Assembly: GCA_014802325.1 (NCBI GenBank) | Contig: JAAVCK010000011.1 | Span: 1 to 49,138, forward strand | Direction: 5' to 3' | DNA: 49,138 nt | Source of the DNA: Bacteroides sp. | GTDB taxonomy: Bacteria; Bacteroidota; Bacteroidia; Bacteroidales; Muribaculaceae | Notes under the pieces: generated by a model | The model's database searches: none | The model's input: the letters and a program-made list of their open reading frames with translations, nothing else | What the model was told of the DNA's origin: nothing | Made by a program: the position numbers and the translations under genes | Shown: positions 8,118 to 17,170 of the stretch, in pieces | Numbering within the stretch: position 1 is the first letter of the stretch | Layout: every line of letters starts with the position of its first letter

Positions 8118-8600
8118 TCAATGCATGGTTGTGGTGACTCTTTGCGAGGTGTCGAGGTAGATGTGGTGGGGGCTGGAGGGAAAGTAGCGGGGGAGTGAGA
8201 ATGTTTCGATGCCCGGTGAGAGGGTTAATTGGTGTTGAAATTCGTTGAGAGGCATTTCGTCATATAGGTCGATAGAGTTTTCTTCGATATACCACCATCG
8301 TGTAGCACCAAGTGACTCGCATATCTGTCTGACGAATTCACGGAAGCGGAGGTCACTTAACACTGTGTCCCAATAGCAGCAGAAGTTGATCCAAAGATAG
8401 GGGTAGTCGGTTCGGTCGTCCCAATCGGGGGTGCGCAGCATGTATCCGGGCCACGGGCTATTGCTGCCGAGGTCGGCTGTGGGTTCGCCGCGGGTGTAAG
8501 TGAATGTGTGGGGCATAGTGGTGTTGACGAGCCTTACGATCTCGTCTAAGTGCATATCTGTATGCTCGGGACGGAATATTACGTAAATGTGTTTCGACAT
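8118..8600 (-). CDS. Hypothetical 160-aa protein
   Basis: The ATG at 8598-8600 opens a soluble 160-aa ORF rich in aromatic residues and aspartate (WPGYML, WDDRTDYPYLW, WWYIEEN). No TM, signal peptide or recognised domain. A near-consensus -7 element (TAACTTTA on the minus strand, 8623-8630) lies about 25 nt upstream. It is GC-richer than the defence operon and reads toward the YhcG and regulator remnants. I cannot name a family; the even codon use and upstream promoter-like sequence support a real gene. Confidence 0.6.
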   Translation of the reverse strand: MSKHIYVIFRPEHTDMHLDEIVRLVNTTMPHTFTYTRGEPTADLGSNSPWPGYMLRTPDWDDRTDYPYLWINFCCYWDTVLSDLRFREFVRQICESLGATRWWYIEENSIDLYDEMPLNEFQHQLTLSPGIETFSLPRYFPSSPHHIYLDTSQRVTTTMH

Positions 8601-8667
8601 ATGGGGGAGTGACGGGTGGGGGTAAAGTTACAAAATATTTTTGTAACGGAGAATATATGCGGAAGCC

Positions 8668-8695
8668 GCCGATTGATGGGCCGGGATCAATCGGC
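8668..8695. repeat. Perfect 10-bp inverted repeat in the intergenic region
   Basis: GCCGATTGAT (8668-8677) and ATCAATCGGC (8686-8695) form a perfect stem with an 8-nt loop; flanking bases extend it imperfectly to about 15 bp. It lies between the divergent 160-aa gene and upxY. No T run follows on either strand, so it may be an operator or structured element rather than a terminator. The rest of 8700-8860 shows no other gene or clear site. Confidence 0.7.
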
Positions 8696-8865
8696 TGCTT
8701 TCAAGGGTGGATGTTGGCCTGACGGTTTTTCAGCAGTCGGTGAGTGAAGCGTATAGTAGGCGGTGGAGACCATGGGTTTTATGAAGTGGGTAAGTACACG
8801 CCGGCGTGCGGAGGCGGCTCTACGGGTGGCGTGGGGGCGTGGGGCAAATTAAAAGAATGCAAAAA

Positions 8866-8898
8866 TTGTTTAATAATCCAACTTTTTCCTTAACTTTG
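8866..8898 (+). promoter_or_regulatory. Promoter of the polysaccharide locus
   Basis: A -7 element TAACTTTG at 8891-8898 matches TAnnTTTG exactly; a TTG at 8866-8868 lies 22 nt upstream as a weak -33. The leader to the upxY ATG is about 50 nt. I looked for flanking inverted repeats that would make the promoter invertible, as at Bacteroides fragilis capsule loci, and saw none. Confidence 0.7.
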
Positions 8899-8955
8899 TA
8901 ATCTGATCACTCGGTGCCTCATCGGCGTCGGCAGCGATTAACCTTAAGTTTCAGT

Positions 8956-9567
8956 ATGCCAGATACCTGGACAGAACACACGATAGTTACGGCGGTGTCC
9001 TCGGGCGCTGACGGCGCCGTAGGCGTGGCCGAAAGCCGGTGGTATGTAGCTGTGGTCAATGCGCGCCATGAGAAGAAGGTGGCCGAAAGCCTTGCGGCCC
9101 GCGGTGTGGACAGTTATGTGGCCACGCAGCGCGAGATGCGGGTGTGGGCCAACGGACGCCGACGGGCGGTGGATAGGGTGGTGATCCCGGCGGTGGTGTT
9201 TGTGAAATGCACCGAGGCCCGGCGTCGCGAGATAGTGGCGCTCCCTTTCATCAACCGCTTTATGGTCAACCGTATGGCCGGAGCCGACAGTAAGCGCCGT
9301 CCCGTGGCCACGATACCCGAACGACAGATGGCTACACTGATGTTTATGCTCGGGCAGACGGAGACACCCGTTGACTTCAGCCCGTCGGTATTCAGCATTC
9401 ATGACAACGTGCGCGTGGTTCGCGGCCATCTGAAAGGTCTCGAAGGGCAGATAATAGCCAATCCCGACGGCAGCCACACACTTGCAGTGAGCCTCGATCT
9501 GCTCGGTGGCGCCACTGTGAAAATCGATCCCCTCGACGTAGAGAAACTCCCCGACGAGCAGGGGTAA
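8956..9567 (+). CDS. UpxY-family NusG-like transcription antiterminator
   Basis: A 203-aa NusG paralogue. Residues about 27-125 form the NGN domain (WYVAVVNARHEKKVAESL, then VIPAVVFVK), and about 148-195 the KOW domain (DNVRVVRGHLKGLEGQI). UpxY proteins bind RNA polymerase near the start of their own polysaccharide operon and allow it to read through the long transcript. The ATG at 8956 is chosen over an upstream in-frame GTG at 8914, whose extra residues (PHRRRQRLT) are not domain-like and lie almost on the promoter. It is 13 nt from the flippase gene and heads about 20 co-directional genes. The upxZ gene that often follows in Bacteroides is absent. Confidence 0.9.
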   Translation: MPDTWTEHTIVTAVSSGADGAVGVAESRWYVAVVNARHEKKVAESLAARGVDSYVATQREMRVWANGRRRAVDRVVIPAVVFVKCTEARRREIVALPFINRFMVNRMAGADSKRRPVATIPERQMATLMFMLGQTETPVDFSPSVFSIHDNVRVVRGHLKGLEGQIIANPDGSHTLAVSLDLLGGATVKIDPLDVEKLPDEQG

Positions 9568-9580
9568 CCATATCAAGAAT

Positions 9581-11116
9581 ATGCAGATAAAGAAGAATTC
9601 CACGCGATTGATAGTTAATACAGGTGCGCAGTATGCCCGCACGCTGATAAATCTCGTGCTATCGCTCTACAGCACCAGGCTTATACTTGCAGCTCTCGGA
9701 CTGGCAGATTACGGTATTTTCACTCTGATAGGCGGAGTGGTGTCGATGCTGGCGTTTATGACCAATGCCATGGTGACCACCACGCAGCGATTCATGTCGT
9801 ATCATCAGGCCAAGAGCGACCTCGAAACGCAACAGATTATTTTCGGCAACAGCGTTCTTATGCACCTTGCCGTGAGCGTGGCCGTGCTCGCACTGCTTGA
9901 GATAGCAGGGCTATTCCTTTTCGACGGCTTCCTTAATATCGCGCCCGAGCGATTGCCGGCGGCAAAGGTAGTGTATCAATGTACGATAGCCATGATATTG
10001 ATGTCGTTTATCACCGCTCCCTATAAGGCGCTTATCATATCGCATGAGAATATCGTATACACATCCGTAGTGGATGTATGCGACGGAGTGCTGAAGGTGG
10101 GGATAGCCGTGATGCTCACTTTCATGGATGCCGATAAGTTGGTTACCTACGGTTTCCTGATGCTGTCGATCTACGTGCTGAATCTGTTAGCCTACTCGAT
10201 ATATGATTTCCGTAATTACAAGGAATGTATCATGCCACGGCTGAGATTTTTCAACAGGGAGTATGTCAAGTCGATGTCGTCGTTTATCGGCTGGCAGCTC
10301 TACAGCACCGGCTGCGTGTTAGGCCGCACTCAGGGCACGGCCATAATCATCAACCGTTTCTTCGGCACGGTGGTCAATGCGGCCTTCGGTATCGCATTGC
10401 AGCTGAGCGGAGCGGTGAGCTTCGTGTCATCGGCACTCATGCTCGCCATCAACCCGCAGATAGTTAAGGCCGAGGGTGGCGGCGACCGCGCCAAGATGTT
10501 CCGCTTGGCCGAGATCGCGTCGAAGTTCAGCTACCTGCTGCTCGCCATGATAGTGATACCCATAATCTTCGTGCTGCCCGAAGTATTACACCTATGGCTC
10601 GGCGAAGTGCCCGATTATGCCGTTCTATTCTGCTCGGTGATACTCATAACTGGACTTGTAGATATGATCACTACGGGACTGATAACATCAAACCAGGCCA
10701 TAGGAAATATCGGCCCGTATTCTCTCACCATAAATACAATCAAACTGACTACTCTTCCTGTACTATGGTTGTTATTAAAATTTGGAGTGGAAATAAAGAT
10801 TGCGATATGGTGCTATGCAGTGATAGAATTAATATGTGCTCTCTCGCGACTGCCCTTCCTGAAATACTCCGGTGGACTTAACGTGGGTGAATTCGTAAAG
10901 AACGTATTCTTAAAAATAATTGCACCCACATTATTTATTACGTTAGGTTGTTATGCTTTATCAACGTTTCAATTGATATTACCACTGTATTTGTTGGCGT
11001 TAATACCTATTGTAGCAATTTATTGCTGGATAATATACAGATTCGGTTTGCTTGCAAATGAGCAAAAAATTATTGCAGATGTGGTGAACTCCTTAAGGAC
11101 AAAATTGCATATATGA
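9581..11116 (+). CDS. Polysaccharide repeat-unit flippase (Wzx-like, MOP superfamily)
   Basis: A 511-aa integral membrane protein with about 12-14 hydrophobic helices throughout and the N-terminal pattern of Wzx/MOP exporters (YSTRLILAALGLADYGIF). It would move undecaprenyl-linked repeat units across the inner membrane for polymerisation. The stop overlaps the start of the CapA-like gene by 4 bases (ATGA). The last quarter (from about 10720) changes visibly to AT-rich codons, and that composition continues into the next gene, suggesting a recombination junction inside the gene. Confidence 0.9.
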   Translation: MQIKKNSTRLIVNTGAQYARTLINLVLSLYSTRLILAALGLADYGIFTLIGGVVSMLAFMTNAMVTTTQRFMSYHQAKSDLETQQIIFGNSVLMHLAVSVAVLALLEIAGLFLFDGFLNIAPERLPAAKVVYQCTIAMILMSFITAPYKALIISHENIVYTSVVDVCDGVLKVGIAVMLTFMDADKLVTYGFLMLSIYVLNLLAYSIYDFRNYKECIMPRLRFFNREYVKSMSSFIGWQLYSTGCVLGRTQGTAIIINRFFGTVVNAAFGIALQLSGAVSFVSSALMLAINPQIVKAEGGGDRAKMFRLAEIASKFSYLLLAMIVIPIIFVLPEVLHLWLGEVPDYAVLFCSVILITGLVDMITTGLITSNQAIGNIGPYSLTINTIKLTTLPVLWLLLKFGVEIKIAIWCYAVIELICALSRLPFLKYSGGLNVGEFVKNVFLKIIAPTLFITLGCYALSTFQLILPLYLLALIPIVAIYCWIIYRFGLLANEQKIIADVVNSLRTKLHI

Positions 11117-12225
11117 AGATAGCTTTTGTAGGGGATTGTGTGATACATAACCCGGATAATCATAAAATAGGTGACGGACTGAAGCAGATATTGAATACCT
11201 GTGATGTGCAGGTGATTAATTTCGAGGCACCGGTTAAATTTGAAGGAGCCAAAGGAATAAAGAAATCGGGTCCCGTTATATCACAATCAGCTGACACTCC
11301 TTCATGGCTCGAAAAAGCAGGGTTCAACGTGATAAGCCTCGCTAATAACCACATGCTTGATCTCCAAGAGAAGGGACTTGTAAAGACCTCAGAATGTTTC
11401 AAAGATTCGATTCTTGTTGGAGCAGGTACATACGAAGATGCACATAAAGCTAAAGGAATAACCTTAAAAGGCAAAAGTGTCGGGTTTATTGGCTTAACAC
11501 ATAAGGAGTTTGGTTGCATAGATTGCTCAAATCCTGATAGATTGGGAACTGCTGATATTAGTTCGCCTAAGACATATACAGCTCTTGCAGAAGCACTGAA
11601 AATATATGATGAAGTATTTGTTGTAGCCCATGCAGGAGTGGAATATCTTGACTATCCCTTGCCACAGTGGCGCGAGATGTATAAGGCATTGATAGACATG
11701 GGCGCCTCAGGCGTTATCGGTTCTCATCCGCATGTGCCTCAGGGATTTGAAGTATATAAAGGAAAACCAATCTTTTATAGTCTTGGAAATTTTGCATTTC
11801 AGAAATCACATGAAGATACCATTCCCCGACTTTGGAACTCATCGATACTGGTAGTAATTGACACAGATACCGACGGATTCAAGTGGTGGCCTTTGAAATA
11901 TAATCAGAATTCGGGAATCATAGACATAGATTCGGACAATGGTATTAAAAGTCATATAGAGAAAATATCCGAAGTCCTGCAAGATGATAAACAATATAAA
12001 GAAGCAATCCTTAAAGAGCTGGAAGCTCTTAATGTAATATACAAAAGTATGGCTACAACTGGAGGACTAAAGCCAAGAAAGTTCTTAGCCAAATGCAAAA
12101 ATTTAATCAGGCCGCTTTTTAACAGAAAACGAGTAAAGCCTGATTATTCTCATGCTTTGAATTTATTCCAGTGTGAGAGTCATAGATGGGTAATGGAGTA
12201 CTTATTGAAGACAGAAAAGTTCTGA
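11113..12225 (+). CDS. CapA-family metallophosphoesterase-like protein
   Basis: This 370-aa protein has the PGA_cap/CapA signature residues: FVGDC at 5-9, LANNH at 76-80, VAHAGVEY near 171, and GSHPH at 203-207 followed by SLGNFAF. These form the metal site of a calcineurin-like fold. Family members act in poly-gamma-glutamate capsule synthesis and are also common in other polysaccharide loci, where the substrate is unclear. No signal peptide is seen at the N-terminus, so it appears cytoplasmic. AT-rich like the end of wzx, with a 4-base overlap to it. A phosphoesterase role is well supported; the substrate is unknown. Confidence 0.85.
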   Translation: MKIAFVGDCVIHNPDNHKIGDGLKQILNTCDVQVINFEAPVKFEGAKGIKKSGPVISQSADTPSWLEKAGFNVISLANNHMLDLQEKGLVKTSECFKDSILVGAGTYEDAHKAKGITLKGKSVGFIGLTHKEFGCIDCSNPDRLGTADISSPKTYTALAEALKIYDEVFVVAHAGVEYLDYPLPQWREMYKALIDMGASGVIGSHPHVPQGFEVYKGKPIFYSLGNFAFQKSHEDTIPRLWNSSILVVIDTDTDGFKWWPLKYNQNSGIIDIDSDNGIKSHIEKISEVLQDDKQYKEAILKELEALNVIYKSMATTGGLKPRKFLAKCKNLIRPLFNRKRVKPDYSHALNLFQCESHRWVMEYLLKTEKF

Positions 12226-12232
12226 ATATTAA

Positions 12233-13309
12233 GTGATTTCGGAAGAAGCGATATATTGGATATTTTCGACGTTGCCGCAGGTGCTTGCGGCATTGGCGGG
12301 ATTGGTCATGACCGGGTTGACGCTGTTTGATCAGAATCTGGTCCGTCGAATTGACGATGTTCCATCTTTATCGGCAGTATTACAGCCGCTTGTGGATGAC
12401 ACATTCCGTAGCGGGCGCAAGTTTTTTGTTTTCTCCATTGTATGTATATTACTCGACGTAGGTGCGCTCGCCTATGCTGAGAAGATTTCTAAAGGAATAG
12501 CTGAGGTATCAGTATTAGGTAACGGGGAGAGCATTGTATGGCTAAGCGTATTTCTTTTACTTTTGGTAGGAAACTGCTATACTCTCGGTCTGCTGATGCC
12601 GATACTTAATGTGGCACTTAGCGAGAAGGGCAGGAGTCGAATCATAGCCAAGGAAACCGACACTACCAAGAAGGCTCTTGACGCAGAGGAGCAATCGCCG
12701 GATAGTAAAAACGGAGTGAAAACACCTGTTGAGGCTGATAAAGGCGGCGATGACACTCTGTCGCCCATGATTTTCATAGAATACTTCCGCCGATTTGAGC
12801 AGGCTGTGAAAGCATATTTCCCCGAGGAAGAAGGTTTTACACTCGGTAGACGTGCAAATATGGCTTTTATGGTAGGCCAGCTCTGCAAGGATAATATTAT
12901 CCCGCGGAATTATGAAAACGAACTGAAGAATATCATAAAGCTCAGGAATCTCTATATCCACGGCGCTGAGATAGGGAATGTGAGTAAAAAGGTCATAGAT
13001 CGACTGAAGGAGGTCACCGACCGACTGACACGATATTTACCTGTGTATTATATGAAGACCCTCGGTCCAAAGGCCGCGGAGTGGAATAAATGGGTAGAGA
13101 AGTATGCCGATACAAGTAAGGATATAGAGGATCTTATCAATGCCGTGACCAAGAAGTATCATCATGGCAAATACGGTATACTAATCAATGGATATCACAT
13201 CATAGTTGAGACAACTGATAAGTCTGGTCAAAAGGAGAAGCTTACAATCGCCCATCGCGATGAGGGGGATTTCGTGAGATTTCTGAGACTGATGGAAAAT
13301 AAATTATAG
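12233..13309 (+). CDS. Membrane-anchored protein with a HEPN-like domain
   Basis: A 358-aa protein with three hydrophobic helices (about 9-31, 63-82 and 102-124), a hydrophilic, charged linker (about 130-175) and a helical cytoplasmic domain. That domain contains LRNLYIHG: R238 and H243 form RX4H with Asn after Arg, the classic HEPN pattern. The GTG start at 12233 is preferred because the next in-frame ATG (12308) would delete the first helix. It is co-transcribed with capsule genes (7 nt after the CapA-like stop, 3 nt before the next start). HEPN domains may be RNases or simply dimer/nucleotide-binding modules. No capsule role is known to me for this architecture. Confidence 0.7.
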   Translation: MISEEAIYWIFSTLPQVLAALAGLVMTGLTLFDQNLVRRIDDVPSLSAVLQPLVDDTFRSGRKFFVFSIVCILLDVGALAYAEKISKGIAEVSVLGNGESIVWLSVFLLLLVGNCYTLGLLMPILNVALSEKGRSRIIAKETDTTKKALDAEEQSPDSKNGVKTPVEADKGGDDTLSPMIFIEYFRRFEQAVKAYFPEEEGFTLGRRANMAFMVGQLCKDNIIPRNYENELKNIIKLRNLYIHGAEIGNVSKKVIDRLKEVTDRLTRYLPVYYMKTLGPKAAEWNKWVEKYADTSKDIEDLINAVTKKYHHGKYGILINGYHIIVETTDKSGQKEKLTIAHRDEGDFVRFLRLMENKL

Positions 13310-13312
13310 AAT

Positions 13313-14275
13313 ATGGCATCAATTTTTTCAAAGATTTTGTATTATATCATGCATCCGCGCAAGGCGGTGGAAAATATCATGCTCAAGGATTATCTGAGCA
13401 GAGGCGACTATAAGTCGGCGGCCGGCATGCTGTATCGCCGGGCTTTCGGCCGGAATATCAACTGGGACGCACCAGAGGATCTGAACCAATGGATAAACCG
13501 GATAGAATTTACCACCGACACCACCGAGTGGAGCCGGATAGCCGACAAATACCGTATGCGCGACTATGTGACGGAACGTGGCTACAAGGACCATCTGGTG
13601 AAATTGCTGGCCGTGTGGAAAAATCCGGAAGATATCTCATTTGCCGGGCTGCCCGATAAGTTTGTGCTGAAAGCCAACAACGGATGCGGCGACGTTAGGA
13701 TAATTACCGACAAGTCGGCGGTGAATTTGGATGAGATCAAGGGATATTTCAAAGGCTTGTTTGCCAATCGGTTTGGCATAAACTCAGCCGAACCACACTA
13801 TACCAGGATAGAGCCGGTGGTGATAGCCGAGGAAATGCTGGATAGATCGCGTCAGGAAGGCGAGTCTACGTCGCTGATCGATTACAAATTCTGGTGTTTC
13901 AACGGGAAGCCTGTGATATGCTTCGTATGTTCAAACCGCACCAAGCATTACTTCACGACCGACATATATACGGCAAAAGAATGGAAACGAGTGGATGATG
14001 AATACGGCGTGCATGACGGCCACCATATACTTAAGGCTGAAAAAGCTATGCCCAAGCCATCGGAACTTGATAAGATGCTTGAGATAGCGTCGGCACTCTC
14101 TAAAGGCCACCCGCAGATGAGAGTGGATTTTTATCAGGTCGACGGAAAGGTGTATGTAGGTGAAATGACTATGACTTCGGCCTGCGGCAGAATGGACTAT
14201 TTCACTAAGGAGTGTCTGGATATGCTCGGCGATCATTGCCGTGTGGCATTTAACGAAATACAAGCCGGTAAGTGA
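13313..14275 (+). CDS. ATP-grasp amidoligase-like protein (TupA family)
   Basis: A 320-aa protein resembling the ATPgrasp_TupA family: PDKFVLKANNGCGDVRII (ATP-binding lysine and glycine loop), VIAEEMLD, IDYKFWCFNGKP and MRVDFYQVDGKVYVGEMT (acidic metal-binding residues). TupA is linked to teichuronopeptide synthesis, so ATP-dependent ligation of an amino acid or similar group to a polysaccharide is a reasonable inference. No TM or signal peptide. Its start is 3 nt after the HEPN-like gene and its stop overlaps the acyltransferase start by 4 bases. Confidence 0.8.
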   Translation: MASIFSKILYYIMHPRKAVENIMLKDYLSRGDYKSAAGMLYRRAFGRNINWDAPEDLNQWINRIEFTTDTTEWSRIADKYRMRDYVTERGYKDHLVKLLAVWKNPEDISFAGLPDKFVLKANNGCGDVRIITDKSAVNLDEIKGYFKGLFANRFGINSAEPHYTRIEPVVIAEEMLDRSRQEGESTSLIDYKFWCFNGKPVICFVCSNRTKHYFTTDIYTAKEWKRVDDEYGVHDGHHILKAEKAMPKPSELDKMLEIASALSKGHPQMRVDFYQVDGKVYVGEMTMTSACGRMDYFTKECLDMLGDHCRVAFNEIQAGK

Positions 14276-15249
14276 TGACTCAGAGAGAGACGTATATAGA
14301 TTTTCTGAGGACCATAGGGCTTATACTTCTCATAGGTGTGCATGTGAATGCCCCGGAGTGGTATGTGCCTATGCGCAGTTTCGATGTGCCGCTGATGGTG
14401 TTTGTATCAAGTATCTGTTACAGACCGCTCAAGAATGGCTATCTGGCATATGGCTGGAAGAGATTCAAGCGTATATATTATCCTGTGGCCACATTTCTCG
14501 TGATATTCTTTATACTTTGGGCGCTTTACAGTCAGCTTACGGGTGCGCCGCATATGAAGCTGACCACAATGGCTGGCTCGTTTCTGCTACTCAACTGGCC
14601 GAGTATAGGATATGTGTGGATAATGCGAGTGTTTCTTATGATGGCTTTGATCGTGCCGCTGCTGTATGTATGCGTAAGAAAGGCCGGAATGACGGTGACC
14701 ACGCTCGCGGTATTGGCGATTATCGGGGTGCAGTATTTCCTGATACAAGGCGCATCGGCCATCGACAATAAGATAGTGCGTTATGTGGCCGACGAGACTG
14801 TGCTCTATGCCGTGGGCTATAGCACGGTGGCCGTGCTCGGACTGAAAATACGCGAGTTTACGCAATGTGGGCTGTATGTGTTCATTGCCGTCACGGCCGG
14901 GTGCATACTGCTGTTTATGAGTCAGCACGGCTGGTCTTTTGATCCGCAGGACTATAAGTATCCGCCGCAGTCGCTTTATCTGCTCTACGGTCTCTTTGGC
15001 AGTGCCACGCTGTGGAGTCTGCGACCTGTATTAGGTCGCTATACAGGAGGACAGGTATTCAGATATTTCAGCGAAAACTCCATGTGGATATATCTGTGGC
15101 ACATAATCCCGGTATATGCCATAGCCCCGATCGCCGAGATGCCTGATATGTGGGTGGGCCGCTACGTGATAGTGATGTCCGGAGCGCTGATGCTTAACTA
15201 TGCCTATCAGCAGACATGCCGGTGCTTTAAAAGGTTAATTGCAAGATAA
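14272..15249 (+). CDS. Membrane O-acyltransferase (acyltransferase family 3)
   Basis: A 325-aa polytopic protein starting with RETYIDFLRTIGLILLIGVHVNAPEW, the family-3 pattern with a conserved Arg and a catalytic His in the first helices, followed by about nine further hydrophobic helices. Such enzymes (OafA/WecH type) transfer acetyl groups to sugars at the membrane. Overlaps the ATP-grasp gene by ATGA, so translation is probably coupled. A 31-nt gap follows before the next glycosyltransferase. Confidence 0.88.
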   Translation: MMTQRETYIDFLRTIGLILLIGVHVNAPEWYVPMRSFDVPLMVFVSSICYRPLKNGYLAYGWKRFKRIYYPVATFLVIFFILWALYSQLTGAPHMKLTTMAGSFLLLNWPSIGYVWIMRVFLMMALIVPLLYVCVRKAGMTVTTLAVLAIIGVQYFLIQGASAIDNKIVRYVADETVLYAVGYSTVAVLGLKIREFTQCGLYVFIAVTAGCILLFMSQHGWSFDPQDYKYPPQSLYLLYGLFGSATLWSLRPVLGRYTGGQVFRYFSENSMWIYLWHIIPVYAIAPIAEMPDMWVGRYVIVMSGALMLNYAYQQTCRCFKRLIAR

Positions 15250-15280
15250 TCAGCTGCGAGCTGAAGCATGAAGCAGGGAA

Positions 15281-16156
15281 ATGAGATATTCATTAATCAT
15301 ACCGCATCACAATATTCCTGATAAGTTGCGGAGACTTCTGTCAACGTTGCCTGTGAGAGATGATCTTGAGGTGATAGTGGTGGATGATTGTTCCGATAAG
15401 AATATTGCCGGACTTGAGGCGGTGAAGAATGAATTTCCTCATGTGAAATTCCTGACGATGACGGTGAACGGAGGAGGGGGCAAAGCCCGTAATATCGGTC
15501 TGGCGCATGCGCAGGGCTATTATCTGATATTTGCCGACGCCGATGACTTTTTCCTGCCATCCCTCTCCGGACTTCTTGACAAGTATAAGAATGAAGATCA
15601 TGATATGGTGATATTCAATGCTATTTCCTTGATGGAGAATACCATGAATGTTTCTCATAGAAATGATCATCTTTCGGTGGAAATCAGTAAGCTGATGAAG
15701 TCGGAAAATAAAGACTACTTCTATTTCAGATATCGCTTCGGCGAGCCGTGGTGCAGGATTATCAAGCGGGCCATTGTCGAACGCGAAAACATAAGATTTG
15801 ACGAAATACCGAAACATAATGATGCGGCATTCGCTTATAAAGTCGGCGCATATGCAAATGATGTTGTCGTAGACAATACGGCGGCGTATTGTATAATTGA
15901 CCGTCCGGATTCGGTATCGAAAAGAATAGGCGACGATATCGAGCAGCTGAGGCTTGAAGTATTTGCGAAAAAACATGCTTATCTGAAGCAACATGGTGTA
16001 GATATTTTTGATTCTCCGATAAGCTCTACATTTGTGGTGGCAGTAAAGCAGATGGACAGAGATAAGCTGAAATCATATTTTGCGATCGCGAAAAAGTACG
16101 GGATCTCAAAATGGGATATTATAAGAGAGGCGTTCAAAAACAAATTGCGACTTTAA
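15281..16156 (+). CDS. Glycosyltransferase family 2
   Basis: A 291-aa GT-A fold enzyme. The N-terminus SLIIPHHN plus VIVVDDCSD is the nucleotide-binding strand, NGGGGKARNIGL follows, and DADD at 86-89 is the metal-binding DxD motif. Adds a sugar to the lipid-linked repeat unit in the cytoplasm; donor and acceptor cannot be read. The glycine-rich run (NGGGGK) is slightly longer than usual. It is 3 nt from the next glycosyltransferase gene. Confidence 0.9.
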   Translation: MRYSLIIPHHNIPDKLRRLLSTLPVRDDLEVIVVDDCSDKNIAGLEAVKNEFPHVKFLTMTVNGGGGKARNIGLAHAQGYYLIFADADDFFLPSLSGLLDKYKNEDHDMVIFNAISLMENTMNVSHRNDHLSVEISKLMKSENKDYFYFRYRFGEPWCRIIKRAIVERENIRFDEIPKHNDAAFAYKVGAYANDVVVDNTAAYCIIDRPDSVSKRIGDDIEQLRLEVFAKKHAYLKQHGVDIFDSPISSTFVVAVKQMDRDKLKSYFAIAKKYGISKWDIIREAFKNKLRL

Positions 16157-16159
16157 AAA

Positions 16160-17143
16160 ATGAACAAACTCATGGAAAACGATCCGATGGTAAGTGTGAT
16201 CATGCCTGTATATAATGGACAGGCATTTATCGCCGAGAGCATCGAGTCGGTACTGTCGCAATCGAATCAAGGCTTTGAACTACTGCTTATTAATGATGGT
16301 AGCACCGATGATACCGGAGCCATATGCGACGAGTATTCGGTAAAGGATAGCCGTGTAAAAGTAATCCATAAAGAAAATGGAGGAGTGAGCAGTGCCCGCA
16401 ATCTTGGTATAAACCTCAGCAGAGGCAAGTGGGTATATTTCTCCGATGCTGATGATATGCTTCTGCCTGATTGTCTGGATACGCTTCTGAATTTTTGTAA
16501 TAAAGAAGAAGTATCTATGGTGATGGCCGGATATGAGGTAGACAATGATGGTGAAATTTCATCTACCAAACCTCATGACGACAGCTGCATTACCGCTCAG
16601 GAAGGCTTGATGAAACTGATGATCGGTGCAAACGGACAATATCAAGGCTACCTGTGGAATAAAATATTCCGCAGAAGCATTATTGAGAAAAAAGAATTGA
16701 GATTTGACGAGGATATCTATTATAATGAAGACAGGCTGTTTACGTTCAGATATTTGTGTGGTACAGAAGGTGTGATAAATATTACCTCCAAACCCGTCTA
16801 CAGATATTTCGTTAGACAGAATGGTGCCATGAGCTCAATCGATGGACCTAAATACCGTCGGTTTATGACTGATCTGACTGCGTTTGGCCGAATGGCGGTA
16901 TTGGCGGAGTCAACCGGCGATAAGAAATTGATTGACAAGGTGAATCTAAGCCTGTTTGCATCGTATGAATATAATAAGAGTCTGATTTATCGTAATAGCA
17001 ATGAGGTAGCGAAAGACATTGCTGAAATCCGCAAGGAGATAGATGGATATTCAGTATTTGACAGGCTGCGGTATCTCACTTTGTTGAGAGGCAAGAATGC
17101 GTTGCGCAAAGTGTATCACCTTGTCATTAAGAAGTCCGAGTAA
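16160..17143 (+). CDS. Glycosyltransferase family 2
   Basis: A 327-aa GT2 with SVIMPVYNGQAFI at the N-terminus, LLLINDGSTDDT, NGGVSSARNLG and DADD at 96-99. The C-terminal half (YLWNKIFRRSII, EDRLFTFRYL) is typical of capsule GT2s that carry a helical extension. The start could be the ATG at 16160 or the nearby internal ATG before ENDPM. Adds one sugar to the repeat unit; specificity unknown. Confidence 0.9.
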   Translation: MNKLMENDPMVSVIMPVYNGQAFIAESIESVLSQSNQGFELLLINDGSTDDTGAICDEYSVKDSRVKVIHKENGGVSSARNLGINLSRGKWVYFSDADDMLLPDCLDTLLNFCNKEEVSMVMAGYEVDNDGEISSTKPHDDSCITAQEGLMKLMIGANGQYQGYLWNKIFRRSIIEKKELRFDEDIYYNEDRLFTFRYLCGTEGVINITSKPVYRYFVRQNGAMSSIDGPKYRRFMTDLTAFGRMAVLAESTGDKKLIDKVNLSLFASYEYNKSLIYRNSNEVAKDIAEIRKEIDGYSVFDRLRYLTLLRGKNALRKVYHLVIKKSE

Positions 17144-17170
17144 CAGGAATATAATAATAGCTTTAAAGGT

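Noticed and set aside
8640..8955. Phase-invertible promoter upstream of upxY
   Set aside because: The only inverted repeat (8668-8695) is a short hairpin on one side; no matching pair flanks the promoter.
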